From NCBI GenBank assembly GCA_949284415.1, contig CASDVM010000040.1, positions 16,210 through 80,209 of the forward strand: a stretch of 64,000 nt of DNA, given 5' to 3'. Each line of letters begins with the position of its first letter. Positions within the stretch are counted from its first letter, which is position 1. A program made the position numbers and the translations under genes. Below, one piece after another: positions 24,518-32,333 of this stretch. This stretch comes from an uncultured bacterium (GTDB lineage Bacteria; Cyanobacteriota; Vampirovibrionia; Gastranaerophilales; Gastranaerophilaceae). The notes beneath the pieces are model-generated. The model made no database searches. It had not been told where the DNA came from and was given only the letters and a program-made list of their open reading frames with translations.

Positions 24518-25215
24518 TCTGTCTGTTTTGATTTTTTCATATAAGCCCTGTACAAATCAGGACGTTTAGCTTTTGTTCGTTCAATGCTTTTTTGAAGTCT
24601 GAATTCATTAATATCTTTGTGATTCCCGTTCAAAAGAACTTCAGGAACTTTCAACCCTCTATATTCCCGCGGTTTTGTATAATGCGGATATTCAATAAGC
24701 CCGTTTACGAAACTGTCATCTTCGGCTGATTCGATTTTTCCAAGCGTGCCTTCAAGTTTTCTGCTTACCGCATCTATAAGACACAATGCCGGCAGCTCTC
24801 CGCCGGTTAATACAAAATCTCCCATAGATATTTCCACAGGTTTTATAATCTCTCTTATTCTTTCATCGAACCCTTCATAATGACCGCAAAGCAAGATAAT
24901 TTGATTATATTGAGCCAACCCATTTACAATTTTATCCGTCAACGGTTTTCCCTGCGGAGAAAGCATTATTGTTACGGAATTTTCTGAATGTTTAACACTT
25001 TCATACGCATCAACGTACGGCTGAACCATCAGAACCATTCCTGCTCCGCCTCCGTAAGGTGTATCATCAACTTTTTTATGCTTATTGAGCGTGTAATCTC
25101 TGGGGTTTATAGTATTAATTCGTATTATACCTGCATCAACAGCACGTTTTAAAATACTATAACCGCAGGCACTTTCAATCATTTCCGGAAACAAAGTAAG
25201 AACATCAAAAATCAT
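24514..25215 (-). CDS. trmD: tRNA (guanine-37-N1)-methyltransferase TrmD
   Basis: Methylates G37 next to the anticodon of tRNAs reading CNN codons, preventing frameshifts. The 233-residue SPOUT enzyme carries GGGAGMVLMVQP, the knot motifs ILLCGHYEGFDERI and EISMGDFVLTGGELPALCLI, and a C-terminal RNA-binding domain ending in KRPDLYRAYMKK. It overlaps rimM by 4 bases (ATGA), indicating translational coupling in the common rimM-trmD order. Confidence 0.97.
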   Translation of the reverse strand: MIFDVLTLFPEMIESACGYSILKRAVDAGIIRINTINPRDYTLNKHKKVDDTPYGGGAGMVLMVQPYVDAYESVKHSENSVTIMLSPQGKPLTDKIVNGLAQYNQIILLCGHYEGFDERIREIIKPVEISMGDFVLTGGELPALCLIDAVSRKLEGTLGKIESAEDDSFVNGLIEYPHYTKPREYRGLKVPEVLLNGNHKDINEFRLQKSIERTKAKRPDLYRAYMKKSKQTD

Positions 25216-25724
25216 TCAATCAATCCCTCAATATTATTTATAATGATTTTCCGCTCTTTGAGATTCACATCAGTAACAATAGCTTTTACAAACGGTACTA
25301 AAACAATATTTTTAGATTTTGTTTTAACTGATAAAAGATCATTTGCGCCGTTATTTGATACCCCGACAACAAAGCCCTGCTTAACTCCTTTTTCATCAAA
25401 AACTTCAAGACTGACAAGCTCATCAATTAAAAATTCATCTTCATCAAGAGCTTCTCTGATTGTTGCTTCCTCAACATACAAAAAAGCACCTTTATATTCC
25501 ATTAAATCATTAATTGAGTTAATACCTTCAAATTTAACAAGGGCAATATTTTTGTGAAGCCTTACGGTTTCAATGTTTAAAGGTCTGTATTCATGCTCAA
25601 TTTTTACAAACACTTTATTCAGGGAACAGAAAAACTCAGCCTGATTTTTCGTAAAACCGACTTTTGCTTCGCCTTTTATACCATGAAAATTTAAAATTTT
25701 ACCGACAGAAACAAATTTTGTCAT
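25212..25724 (-). CDS. rimM: 16S rRNA processing factor RimM
   Basis: Assists maturation of the 30S head domain. The 170-residue protein has an N-terminal RimM domain (KFVSVGKILNFHGIKGEAKV) and a C-terminal PRC-barrel (DELVSLEVFDEKGVKQGFVV; LVPFVKAIVTDVNLKERKII). It lies 6 bp after the zinc-ribbon/low-complexity protein gene and overlaps trmD by 4 bases. Confidence 0.95.
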   Translation of the reverse strand: MTKFVSVGKILNFHGIKGEAKVGFTKNQAEFFCSLNKVFVKIEHEYRPLNIETVRLHKNIALVKFEGINSINDLMEYKGAFLYVEEATIREALDEDEFLIDELVSLEVFDEKGVKQGFVVGVSNNGANDLLSVKTKSKNIVLVPFVKAIVTDVNLKERKIIINNIEGLIE

Positions 25725-25730
25725 AATATA

Positions 25731-26744
25731 TTAAGCTTCCGGAGTTTCTTCGGCCTTTTTAGGTTTTCTGCCCCTTTTTGGCTTAACTTCTTCAACGGTA
25801 TTCTGCTCATCAGTCTTAATTTCTTCTGATGCAGCTTTTTCAGTTTCTTCTTTTTGTTTTTTAAATTCTTCGGGCAGATCAGGCCTATCTTGATTCCATC
25901 TGCTCAAACCCATTTGAGAACGGATTAAACCAATACCGACATGAACCCTCCACTCGTCCATTTTCAACTGAGATGCGATGATTTTATGGCAGCCTATCGG
26001 AGGAAGCGGCAATAAAGGCTCATACAAATTCTTTATAGCGAAAAGCTGATCAGGAGAAATTGCGAGCTTACGTTTCGGGAACGGCAATTTTGGAAGCATC
26101 ATCTTTTGTCTTACCAGATTAATTCCAAAGAAAACTTTTCTCGGTTCAAGCCCGATTTTTTCCCCGATAACTTCGTGGCAGTCAGGATTTGGCAAAGGAA
26201 GCATAGCTTTATAGAGCTTTTCTATCTGTTCAAGCTGTTCCTTGCTGACCAGAAGCTGTTTTGGAGCTTTTTTCTGCGGGCGTTTAAAGTTATTTCTGTT
26301 AAAACCGCCTCCCTGCGGCCGTCTGTTATATCCGCCCTGATTGTTATAAGGTCTCTGGTTACGGTTATTGTATCCGCCCTGGCTTCTGTTATAACCTGAT
26401 CTGTTATAACCGCCTTGATTTCTGTTATAATTTTGTCTGTTATTATAATTATTTCTGCTATATCCGCCCTGATTATTGTATGATCTCTGGGGTCTGTTAT
26501 ATCTTTGCGGTTCCGAATCGCCGCCTGTGCTGTAATAACGGGGCGGTTCCTCTGTTCCTCCTGCACTGTAGCCGTTTAACGGTTCTTCCTTAATCGGAGC
26601 CGGTGCAGTTTGCGGAGAATCAGGTTCAGATGAAGGTGATATCATCATTTTTTTGTCAGGATACAAACAATCCGGACAAATTACTCTTTTGGGGTTCTTT
26701 GTTTCAAACTCACGACCGCATTTGATACACTTGTTTACATACAT
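25731..26744 (-). CDS. Zinc-ribbon, low-complexity putative RNA-binding protein with two repeated domains
   Basis: A 337-residue protein. The N-terminal CIKCGREFETKNPKRVICPD plus CL supplies two CxxC pairs of a treble-clef/zinc ribbon. Residues ~75-155 are an Asn/Gly/Tyr/Arg/Gln-rich tract of repeated NQGGYNR-like units, similar in composition to RGG or prion-like segments of RNA-binding proteins. Two homologous ~50-residue helical domains follow: LLVSKEQLEQIEKLYKAMLP with PLPNPDCHEVIGEKIGLEP, and LAISPDQLFAIKNLYEPLLP with PLPPIGCHKIIASQLKMDE. The tail is Lys/Glu-rich with KPKRGRKPKK, an AT-hook-like motif. Position immediately before rimM-trmD suggests a role in ribosome or RNA metabolism (inference). 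No known family recognised. Confidence 0.7.
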   Translation of the reverse strand: MYVNKCIKCGREFETKNPKRVICPDCLYPDKKMMISPSSEPDSPQTAPAPIKEEPLNGYSAGGTEEPPRYYSTGGDSEPQRYNRPQRSYNNQGGYSRNNYNNRQNYNRNQGGYNRSGYNRSQGGYNNRNQRPYNNQGGYNRRPQGGGFNRNNFKRPQKKAPKQLLVSKEQLEQIEKLYKAMLPLPNPDCHEVIGEKIGLEPRKVFFGINLVRQKMMLPKLPFPKRKLAISPDQLFAIKNLYEPLLPLPPIGCHKIIASQLKMDEWRVHVGIGLIRSQMGLSRWNQDRPDLPEEFKKQKEETEKAASEEIKTDEQNTVEEVKPKRGRKPKKAEETPEA

Positions 26745-26889
26745 AACGATAGCCTCTTAATTATAAAAAATAACGTAATTCCGGGTTAATAATAAAGTAA
26801 AGAATTTCTCCTCAGTAAAAAAATAAATTTCTAACTCTATATCAATACCAATATTATAACATGCTTTGAAAAATTTTGCAACATGTCAT

Positions 26890-27327
26890 CTATTTTTCAA
26901 GCCAGAATGTAACAGGACCGTCATTAATAAGCTCCACATCCATCATTGCACGAAATTTTCCTGTCTGAACTTTCATATTATGTTCTTTTAAATATTTTAC
27001 GAAATATTCATACAATTCAACAGCTTTTTGAGGTTCTGAAGCATTGTCAAAAGAAGGACGTGTACCTTTCTTACAGTCTGCACATAAAGTAAATTGTGAT
27101 ACCACAAGGATTTCCCCACCTGCATCATTAACCGACAAATTCATTTTTTCATTTTCATCTTCAAAAATGCGCAGTTTTATAATTTTATCAGCCAACTTTT
27201 CTGCATTTTCTTTTGTATCCTCTTTTTCAACTCCGAGAAAAACAAGTATGCCTTTGGATATAGACGAGAATAATTCTCCTGATATGCTGACTGAAGCTCT
27301 TTTTACTCTTTGAATTAGTGCTTTCAT
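26890..27327 (-). CDS. dtd: D-aminoacyl-tRNA deacylase
   Basis: Hydrolyses D-amino acids (and Gly from mischarged tRNA-Ala) to protect translation. The 145-residue protein begins [15 protein letters not shown] and contains [17 protein letters not shown] with the catalytic Ser/Gln/Thr loop, and the Gly-cisPro motif [10 protein letters not shown] at the C-terminus. It is separated from rlmN by 3 bp in a minus-strand operon. The stretch 26745-26889 downstream holds no gene. Confidence 0.96.
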   Translation of the reverse strand: MKALIQRVKRASVSISGELFSSISKGILVFLGVEKEDTKENAEKLADKIIKLRIFEDENEKMNLSVNDAGGEILVVSQFTLCADCKKGTRPSFDNASEPQKAVELYEYFVKYLKEHNMKVQTGKFRAMMDVELINDGPVTFWLEK

Positions 27328-27330
27328 ATT

Positions 27331-28350
27331 CTAATCAATTTTCCCTCTAAGCTGACCGCAGGCAGCATCAATATCCGCTCCGCGTTCAAGTCTTACCGTA
27401 ACTTTTTTGCCTGACTGTTCCAAAAGAGATTTAAAACGCATTATTGAATTCCCTGACGGTTTTTGATAATCATTTTTCTCTGTAGGATTATAAGGTATCA
27501 AATTTATATTACATTTTAAATCATGAAGGTAGCTTACAAGCTCTTTTGCACTTTGAAGCGTATCGTTCAAATCTTTTATCAAAAGATATTCAACAGTAAT
27601 CCTTCTGCCCGTTTTTTCAATGTAATGCTTTAATGCTTTTTTAAGCTCCGGCATAGGATATTTATTTTCAATCCGCATTAATTTTTTGCGGGTTTCATGA
27701 TTTGATGCATGCAAAGAAATTGCAAGAGTCGACTGCATATCTTCATTTGCAAGCCTTTCAATACCCGGAATTATACCTGATGTAGAAACTGTTAAACGTC
27801 TTGCACCTATTTGGAAGTTTTCATTAAAAATTTCCATTGCTTTTAATACATTATCGAGATTCAAAAGCGGTTCCCCCTGCCCCATAAAAACGACATTTGT
27901 AACTTTTAAACCTGTATCACGCTGAATAGTTAAAACCTGTTCAATAATTTCTTTATAGGTAAGATTTCTGATAAATCCGCGTTTGCCTGTCGCGCAAAAC
28001 GAGCAGTTAACGGCACAGCCGACCTGAGAACTTACGCATGCCGTTAAATTCGCACGGTTATCAAACCGCATAAGAACAGTTTCAACACACTCACCGTCAG
28101 GATATTCAAGAAGATATTTTAAAGTTCCGTCAGAACTTTCCTGTTTAACCTTTATTTTTGTATCGGTAACAGTTGCAAATTTTTTTAATTCTTCTCTGAA
28201 TTTTACAGACAAATCAGTCATTTCATCAATACTTTTAACCGATTTTAAATAAATCCAGTTGTGAATCTGGCGTGCTCTGAACTTTGACGCTTTCATTTCA
28301 TCTGTTATTTTTTCGATTTCTTTTAAATTTAATCCTGAAAGTACTATCAT
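27331..28350 (-). CDS. rlmN: 23S rRNA/tRNA adenine-C2 methyltransferase RlmN
   Basis: Radical-SAM enzyme methylating A2503 of 23S rRNA and A37 of some tRNAs. The 339-residue protein has an N-terminal HhH-like accessory domain (FRARQIHNWIYLKSVKSIDE). The radical SAM cluster motif CAVNCSFCATGKRGF has the CxxxCxxC spacing. GQGEPLLN is a SAM-binding glycine motif, and the C-terminal ADIDAACGQLRGKI supplies the methyl-accepting Cys. It lies between the YkgJ-like gene (5 bp upstream) and dtd. Confidence 0.97.
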   Translation of the reverse strand: MIVLSGLNLKEIEKITDEMKASKFRARQIHNWIYLKSVKSIDEMTDLSVKFREELKKFATVTDTKIKVKQESSDGTLKYLLEYPDGECVETVLMRFDNRANLTACVSSQVGCAVNCSFCATGKRGFIRNLTYKEIIEQVLTIQRDTGLKVTNVVFMGQGEPLLNLDNVLKAMEIFNENFQIGARRLTVSTSGIIPGIERLANEDMQSTLAISLHASNHETRKKLMRIENKYPMPELKKALKHYIEKTGRRITVEYLLIKDLNDTLQSAKELVSYLHDLKCNINLIPYNPTEKNDYQKPSGNSIMRFKSLLEQSGKKVTVRLERGADIDAACGQLRGKID

Positions 28351-28355
28351 ATAAA

Positions 28356-29066
28356 TTAGAGCCTGCCTTCCTGACCGCTTGAGCTCCGTTCTTCCGCAAC
28401 CAGCATTTTCTGCTTATAATAAGCAATAATCTCAACCATAGCATGAAGCATCATTGCAACGGGTTCTGCAAGTTTTCTCCATTCATAAAACCCGCATGAT
28501 TCAGGCAAAATACACAAAGGATTATCAGGGAAATCCCTGCATATTTGAGGACGGTTTTCATAATCTGAACAGAGACTGCATTCATTTAGTTTCGGACAAT
28601 GATAGAAATAAACATCACCGTCAGTATTTTTATCCAAAAGCTCCAGATATTGCGGATAAATTTTCTCTGCATCTTCCCTGTTTTCATAAGGCACGAAAAT
28701 ACTGACAAACTGCAAGGCAAACTTATCGCCGTTTTTAGCTTTTTCTTTCAATTCCTCATACGAAAACTCGGAACATGCAAGGTTACAGCAGGTCGCGCAG
28801 CCCTTGCAGGAATAATTTTCTCGTAATTTTAAAATTTCCTGCCACTTGCGGTAAATTTCATGCGAAATATCGTTTTCAAACATATCAAGGACAGCAATCT
28901 GCCAATTTTCACCCGGACTACCTGATTCATATTCATCAAAAATATCACCTGCCAAACCTTCGGGTCTAAGTGCATCAACACGCTCTTTTACAGCATCGGA
29001 AGATTTCATAAAAATTTCCCGATACATTTTTTTCATATTGTTTACTGTATCCCTTAAAGCAGTCAT
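28356..29066 (-). CDS. YkgJ-like Cys-cluster protein, paralogue 2
   Basis: A 236-residue protein. SCKGCATCCNLACSEFSYEE is a CxxCxxCC-type motif, followed by HCPKLNECSLCSDYENRPQI plus C, and a final CGFYEW segment. This is the same order as in the protein at 22513-23094: metal-site Cys, then FVPYE, then ENR, then CGF-W. The N-terminal ~85 residues are helical and unique. The start is uncertain: MTALRD at 29066, or MKKMYR 30 bases further in, where AAGGGA lies upstream. It is the first gene of the rlmN-dtd operon, so it may act in translation quality control (inference). Confidence 0.78.
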   Translation of the reverse strand: MTALRDTVNNMKKMYREIFMKSSDAVKERVDALRPEGLAGDIFDEYESGSPGENWQIAVLDMFENDISHEIYRKWQEILKLRENYSCKGCATCCNLACSEFSYEELKEKAKNGDKFALQFVSIFVPYENREDAEKIYPQYLELLDKNTDGDVYFYHCPKLNECSLCSDYENRPQICRDFPDNPLCILPESCGFYEWRKLAEPVAMMLHAMVEIIAYYKQKMLVAEERSSSGQEGRL

Positions 29067-29172
29067 ATATATATGATAACACGAATTTTTTAAGGATTGT
29101 AAAAATTTTTCTAAAAATAACAAAAATTTTTATTTTTCAATTTAAAATGTGTATACAAAAAGGATGGTTTAT

Positions 29173-29859
29173 ATGAAAATTTCTGCAATAGGTCCTCAAT
29201 TGTATTTTAACGGGTCTGACAAAAATTATAAAGACACCGTTAAAGAAAAATCAAACACAACTCTAAAACTCGCTATCGGAACTGCTGTTGCAGGAGCCGG
29301 TCTGCTTGCGGTTTACTATCTTTCAAGAGGGAGCAAAGGAGCATCCGAAGCAATAGGACAAAAAATATCATCAAAGAAATCAGCAGAACAAAAATTTGCT
29401 AATAAATTTGAAGAAAAATCTGAAAAAATTATAGAAAAAAACGGACTTAAAATAGTAAAAAAAGAAACTTATGACGGACACACAAAAACTGTCGAAAAAC
29501 TATTTTTGGATAAAAACGGGAATGAAACGAGAAGACAGCGCTTTGTAACCGAATTGACAACAACAGCAGACATACCTACAGGTTACAAAAGAACAATCAA
29601 AAACTATGCAGACGGCAAACAAACAACTCATAGAACGACATATTTAACATTGAATGAAAAGCCTCTGCGGACAGAAAGCAGCGGTAAAACTATAATTTAC
29701 GGATACAGTACACAAGCACCTGATAAAGTAATAGGTTATGCACAATCAAATAACGGCAAATTCATTTTGACATTTGAGAATAACAAAAAATTCAAAAAAG
29801 AATTTCCTGATCTTGAAAGCATTTATAAATGGGCAAAAGGGAACTTTGTGAATTTTTAA
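29173..29859 (+). CDS. Protein of unknown function with one transmembrane helix
   Basis: A 228-residue protein. A short N-terminal segment MKISAIGPQLYFNG precedes a Gly/Ala-rich transmembrane helix (TLKLAIGTAVAGAGLLAVYY). A Lys/Glu-rich linker and a beta-rich C-terminal region follow, with repeated short strands (YDGHTKTVEKLFLDKNGNET; TGYKRTIKNYADGKQTT) reminiscent of MORN/RHS-like beta repeats. AAAGGATGG precedes the ATG. The initial MKIS...F.G pattern recalls the start of the ADP-ribosyltransferase-like gene at 51826. No function known. Confidence 0.6.
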   Translation: MKISAIGPQLYFNGSDKNYKDTVKEKSNTTLKLAIGTAVAGAGLLAVYYLSRGSKGASEAIGQKISSKKSAEQKFANKFEEKSEKIIEKNGLKIVKKETYDGHTKTVEKLFLDKNGNETRRQRFVTELTTTADIPTGYKRTIKNYADGKQTTHRTTYLTLNEKPLRTESSGKTIIYGYSTQAPDKVIGYAQSNNGKFILTFENNKKFKKEFPDLESIYKWAKGNFVNF

Positions 29860-29892
29860 TAATCCGTTTTCCGAAATATAAAGAAATAAATG

Positions 29893-30897
29893 TTAACTAA
29901 TATCCCATCTTCCGCATGTGCCGCCCCAGCGTGCAATAATATTTCCTTTTATATCTTTAATTTTATCAACATGGTGAATATCTTCCCCGCCTTCAACAAT
30001 TGTGATAACCTCGCAATTGTTTGAACAGCCTGTACAATCACAGGTTATTGAATGAAAATTCATTTCACCGACTTCCCAGCCCTTGAATGTTGTGTGCGCA
30101 TCAGTATACTGATGATTTTCCATAGCAAGAAGAGCAGCTCCGATTGCACCCATTGTCTGATGATGATCGGGAACAACAACTTTATGCCCTAAAGCTTCTT
30201 CAAATGCCTTTACCATACCGGAATTTGTTGCAACGCCGCCCTGAAATGAAAATACGGGTAACAATTCTTTGCCCAAAGCCAGATTTGCAAGATAATTGCG
30301 GACAAGAGCCTGACAAAGGCCGTATAACAAATCCTCTACAGGATAACCGAGCTGTTGTTTGTGGATTAAATCACTTTCCGCAAAGACGCCGCAACGGCCG
30401 GCAATTCTTGCAGGATTTTCAGATTTTAAAGCAGTTTCGCCAAATTTTTCGATAGGGACATTCAATCTTTGAGCCTGATGATCAAGAAAGCTTCCTGTTC
30501 CTGCCGCACATACGGTATTCATTGCAAAATCAGTTACAATACCGTCTCTTAAAATAATAATTTTGCTGTCCTGACCGCCGATTTCAAGAATTGTCTGAAC
30601 GCCCGGGACATTAATACTTGCGGCAACAGCATGCGCCGTAATTTCATTTTTTATAATATCAGCTCCGACTAATGCGCCTGCGAGGTTACGACCCGAGCCT
30701 GTTGTTCCTACACCCATAACCTCGTAATCCGTCAACTTTTTTGCATAAAGTTCATTCAAACCCTTTTGCACCGCCATAACAGGTTTTCCTGCAGTTCTGA
30801 GCATGTAACTGTCTACATATTTACCTTTTTCATCGACTAACGCTAATTTTGTGGTAACTGATCCGACGTCTATCCCTAAATATACTGTTAAACTCAT
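29893..30897 (-). CDS. Acyl-CoA dehydratase activase (BadF/BcrA/HgdC type), orphan
   Basis: ATP-dependent activator of the ASKHA fold that injects electrons into 2-hydroxyacyl-CoA dehydratases or benzoyl-CoA reductases through a 4Fe-4S cluster bridging the dimer. In this 334-residue protein the ATPase motifs are YLGIDVGSVTTKLALVDEKG, GVGTTGSGR and EIGGQDSKIIIL. The cluster ligands are Cys in NTVCAAGTGSFLDHQ and in GRCGVFAESDL. A C-terminal extension of about 70 residues has CDCTGCSNNCEV and a closing GGTCGRW, possibly a second metal site. No dehydratase subunit gene is nearby, so its partner is unknown. In some genomes this domain is fused to one. Confidence 0.88.
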   Translation of the reverse strand: MSLTVYLGIDVGSVTTKLALVDEKGKYVDSYMLRTAGKPVMAVQKGLNELYAKKLTDYEVMGVGTTGSGRNLAGALVGADIIKNEITAHAVAASINVPGVQTILEIGGQDSKIIILRDGIVTDFAMNTVCAAGTGSFLDHQAQRLNVPIEKFGETALKSENPARIAGRCGVFAESDLIHKQQLGYPVEDLLYGLCQALVRNYLANLALGKELLPVFSFQGGVATNSGMVKAFEEALGHKVVVPDHHQTMGAIGAALLAMENHQYTDAHTTFKGWEVGEMNFHSITCDCTGCSNNCEVITIVEGGEDIHHVDKIKDIKGNIIARWGGTCGRWDIS

Positions 30898-30990
30898 GTT
30901 TTATACTTCCTTCTATATGTAATCTATAAATTTATATTAACACAAAAAACTTATAGTTAAAACGGTGAGTTATTTATAAAGCATAAATAT

Positions 30991-32226
30991 TTAATAATCC
31001 ATCTTCCAACCGTTTTCAATTACACGTGCAGCACATCCTGAACCTGTTCCTCGTTTTTTCATATTACAGCCAGAATCAGCGGCTGAATTCCGCCAATAAT
31101 GCAAATTTGACGAGATTTCAACTTGTTCTTCAAACAAAGCGGCATCTTTACTTCCATAAGGAATTAACCTGCCATCATTTGAAACCATGAATTGAAACAA
31201 ATCACGCCCGAATTCATTAGGCCGTTTAGAGCCGTTAACATCTATATAAAGCTGTTCAATTGCAAATTCACAAAAGTTCCCGCCCAGTTCTTTTACTTTT
31301 TTACAATTCTCTTCGGACAGAGAAGTCGGCGTGTTATATAATGAATTAAACATAAAGTATGAACCATCTTCCAGTATAAAATTTGATCTTGGATTAGAAC
31401 CGGGCCCCACACTATTCAGGTACTTATAATTTTTTAAATCAACAGTATTATTATCTATAACTTTAAAATATTTGTCCATATAAGCAGCAAATTTAAGATT
31501 TACAGCCCCGCCGCCAATAAAAGAAAAAGTTGAAAATAAACCGGTATCAGTAAGCTTATCCACACCATCATCTGCCAGTATCATCTTAAAACCGTTTTCA
31601 ATTACACTAACGGATTTTTTCAACCGGTTTACATAAACAGTTTTTTGGTAATTAGAAATCAATGCAGGCATAGTCATTGCAGCTACTACGCCGATAATTC
31701 CTAAGGTAATCAACACCTCTGCCAAAGTAAACGCGGCTTGACGAATGTCGCCAAAGTGGGCTACGTGCGTAGAACCCTCAGCCAGAGTGAATGCGGCGCG
31801 TTTTTTTAGTGAAGAGTGAAGAGTGAAACATGAAGGACCTTTTCCTCTCCCATTGCGGAAGAGGGGGAACGTAGCCGTTCCATCCAACACCTTAGTCTTG
31901 CATAAAAATTTTACGATACTTCCTACTGCCTTAGTGCCATAGTATCTTAGTATCCTAATAAAAGCCTGACATCTTGCCATGCGGACTTCTTGCCCTCCAA
32001 CAAACCCCTCTCCTGTTCTGCGGGCCCCCTCTCCCCAAGGGGAGAGGGGAACAATATCACCGGCAAGGAATTGAATATTAAGACCTGTCATCACGCATAT
32101 GGTGCACGATCTTTTTATTACAAATTTTAGATTACGCAATAAATGAGCAATGACATTAATGTATAAGACTTGACTTAATGCCCTTCGGTCAGCTGGAAAT
32201 GCCCCCCCCCCGAAGCTCTCGAACAA
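30991..32226 (-). CDS. Prepilin-like protein, aberrant copy 2 (repeat-derived 5' region with 183-bp in-frame insertion)
   Basis: The mature part starts AA|FTLAEVLITLGIIGVVAAM. A variable domain of about 230 residues ends with CNMKKRGTGSGCAARVIENG, sharing little with copy 1 apart from the assembly helix. The upstream ~175 codons correspond to copy 1 segment by segment, with equal distances except for 183 extra bp between two GA-rich hairpins; 183 is a multiple of three, so the frame stays open. The ATG with a good ribosome binding site (AGGAG) at 32238-32240 runs into a G10 tract (32202-32211) in the wrong frame for the pilin. The TTG at 32226 corresponds to the frame opening of copy 1. The frame continues to 32289, but that part overlaps promoter-like sequence. 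True start uncertain. Confidence 0.68.
   Translation of the reverse strand: MFESFGGGAFPADRRALSQVLYINVIAHLLRNLKFVIKRSCTICVMTGLNIQFLAGDIVPLSPWGEGARRTGEGFVGGQEVRMARCQAFIRILRYYGTKAVGSIVKFLCKTKVLDGTATFPLFRNGRGKGPSCFTLHSSLKKRAAFTLAEGSTHVAHFGDIRQAAFTLAEVLITLGIIGVVAAMTMPALISNYQKTVYVNRLKKSVSVIENGFKMILADDGVDKLTDTGLFSTFSFIGGGAVNLKFAAYMDKYFKVIDNNTVDLKNYKYLNSVGPGSNPRSNFILEDGSYFMFNSLYNTPTSLSEENCKKVKELGGNFCEFAIEQLYIDVNGSKRPNEFGRDLFQFMVSNDGRLIPYGSKDAALFEEQVEISSNLHYWRNSAADSGCNMKKRGTGSGCAARVIENGWKMDY
32026..32049. repeat. GA-rich hairpin element (CCTCTCCC class)
   Basis: A perfect 11-bp stem CCCCTCTCCCC/GGGGAGAGGGG has a 2-nt AA loop. It lies at the boundary of the 183-bp insertion in the prepilin copy 2 leader. 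A second, imperfect hairpin of the same class at about 31840-31866 marks the other boundary. Confidence 0.7.
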
Positions 32227-32246
32227 TTTAATCTTTTCATAAATTC
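32050..32246 (-). repeat. Long duplicated leader segment A, copy 2 (with G10 tract)
   Basis: Counterpart of 12164-12360 with the same spacing between the 26-nt element, the G10 tract and the ATG. A second shared segment (about 31688-31856, matching 11985-12153) covers the 60-bp FTLAE duplication and the coding start of the assembly helix. Confidence 0.85.
32087..32112 (-). repeat. 26-nt palindromic element, copy 3
   Basis: Identical to the element at 12201-12226, with AGAT at the 32112 end and ATGAC at the 32087 end, inside the prepilin copy 2 leader. Confidence 0.7.
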
Positions 32247-32283
32247 TACTCCTATCAGTTTTAATTACATATATATTATAACA

Positions 32284-32315
32284 AAGCAACCCCGCTTTTT
32301 CAAGCAGGGCTGCTT
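32284..32315 (-). terminator. Hairpin after the membrane pyrophosphatase gene
   Basis: A 14-bp stem with two G-U pairs (AAGCAGCCCTGCTT and AAGCGGGGTTGCTT on the minus strand) and a 4-nt loop lies 19 bp after the hppA stop. It is followed by TGTTATAATAT rather than a pure T-tract, so termination may be incomplete. The adjacent bases may also form the promoter of prepilin copy 2. Confidence 0.5.
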
Positions 32316-32333
32316 GTTTATGTGTTAATTTGC

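Noticed and set aside
26222..26566. Overlapping minus-strand frame rich in Ile, Thr, Arg and Asp
   Set aside because: Shadow of the low-complexity repeats in the zinc-ribbon protein, not an independent gene.
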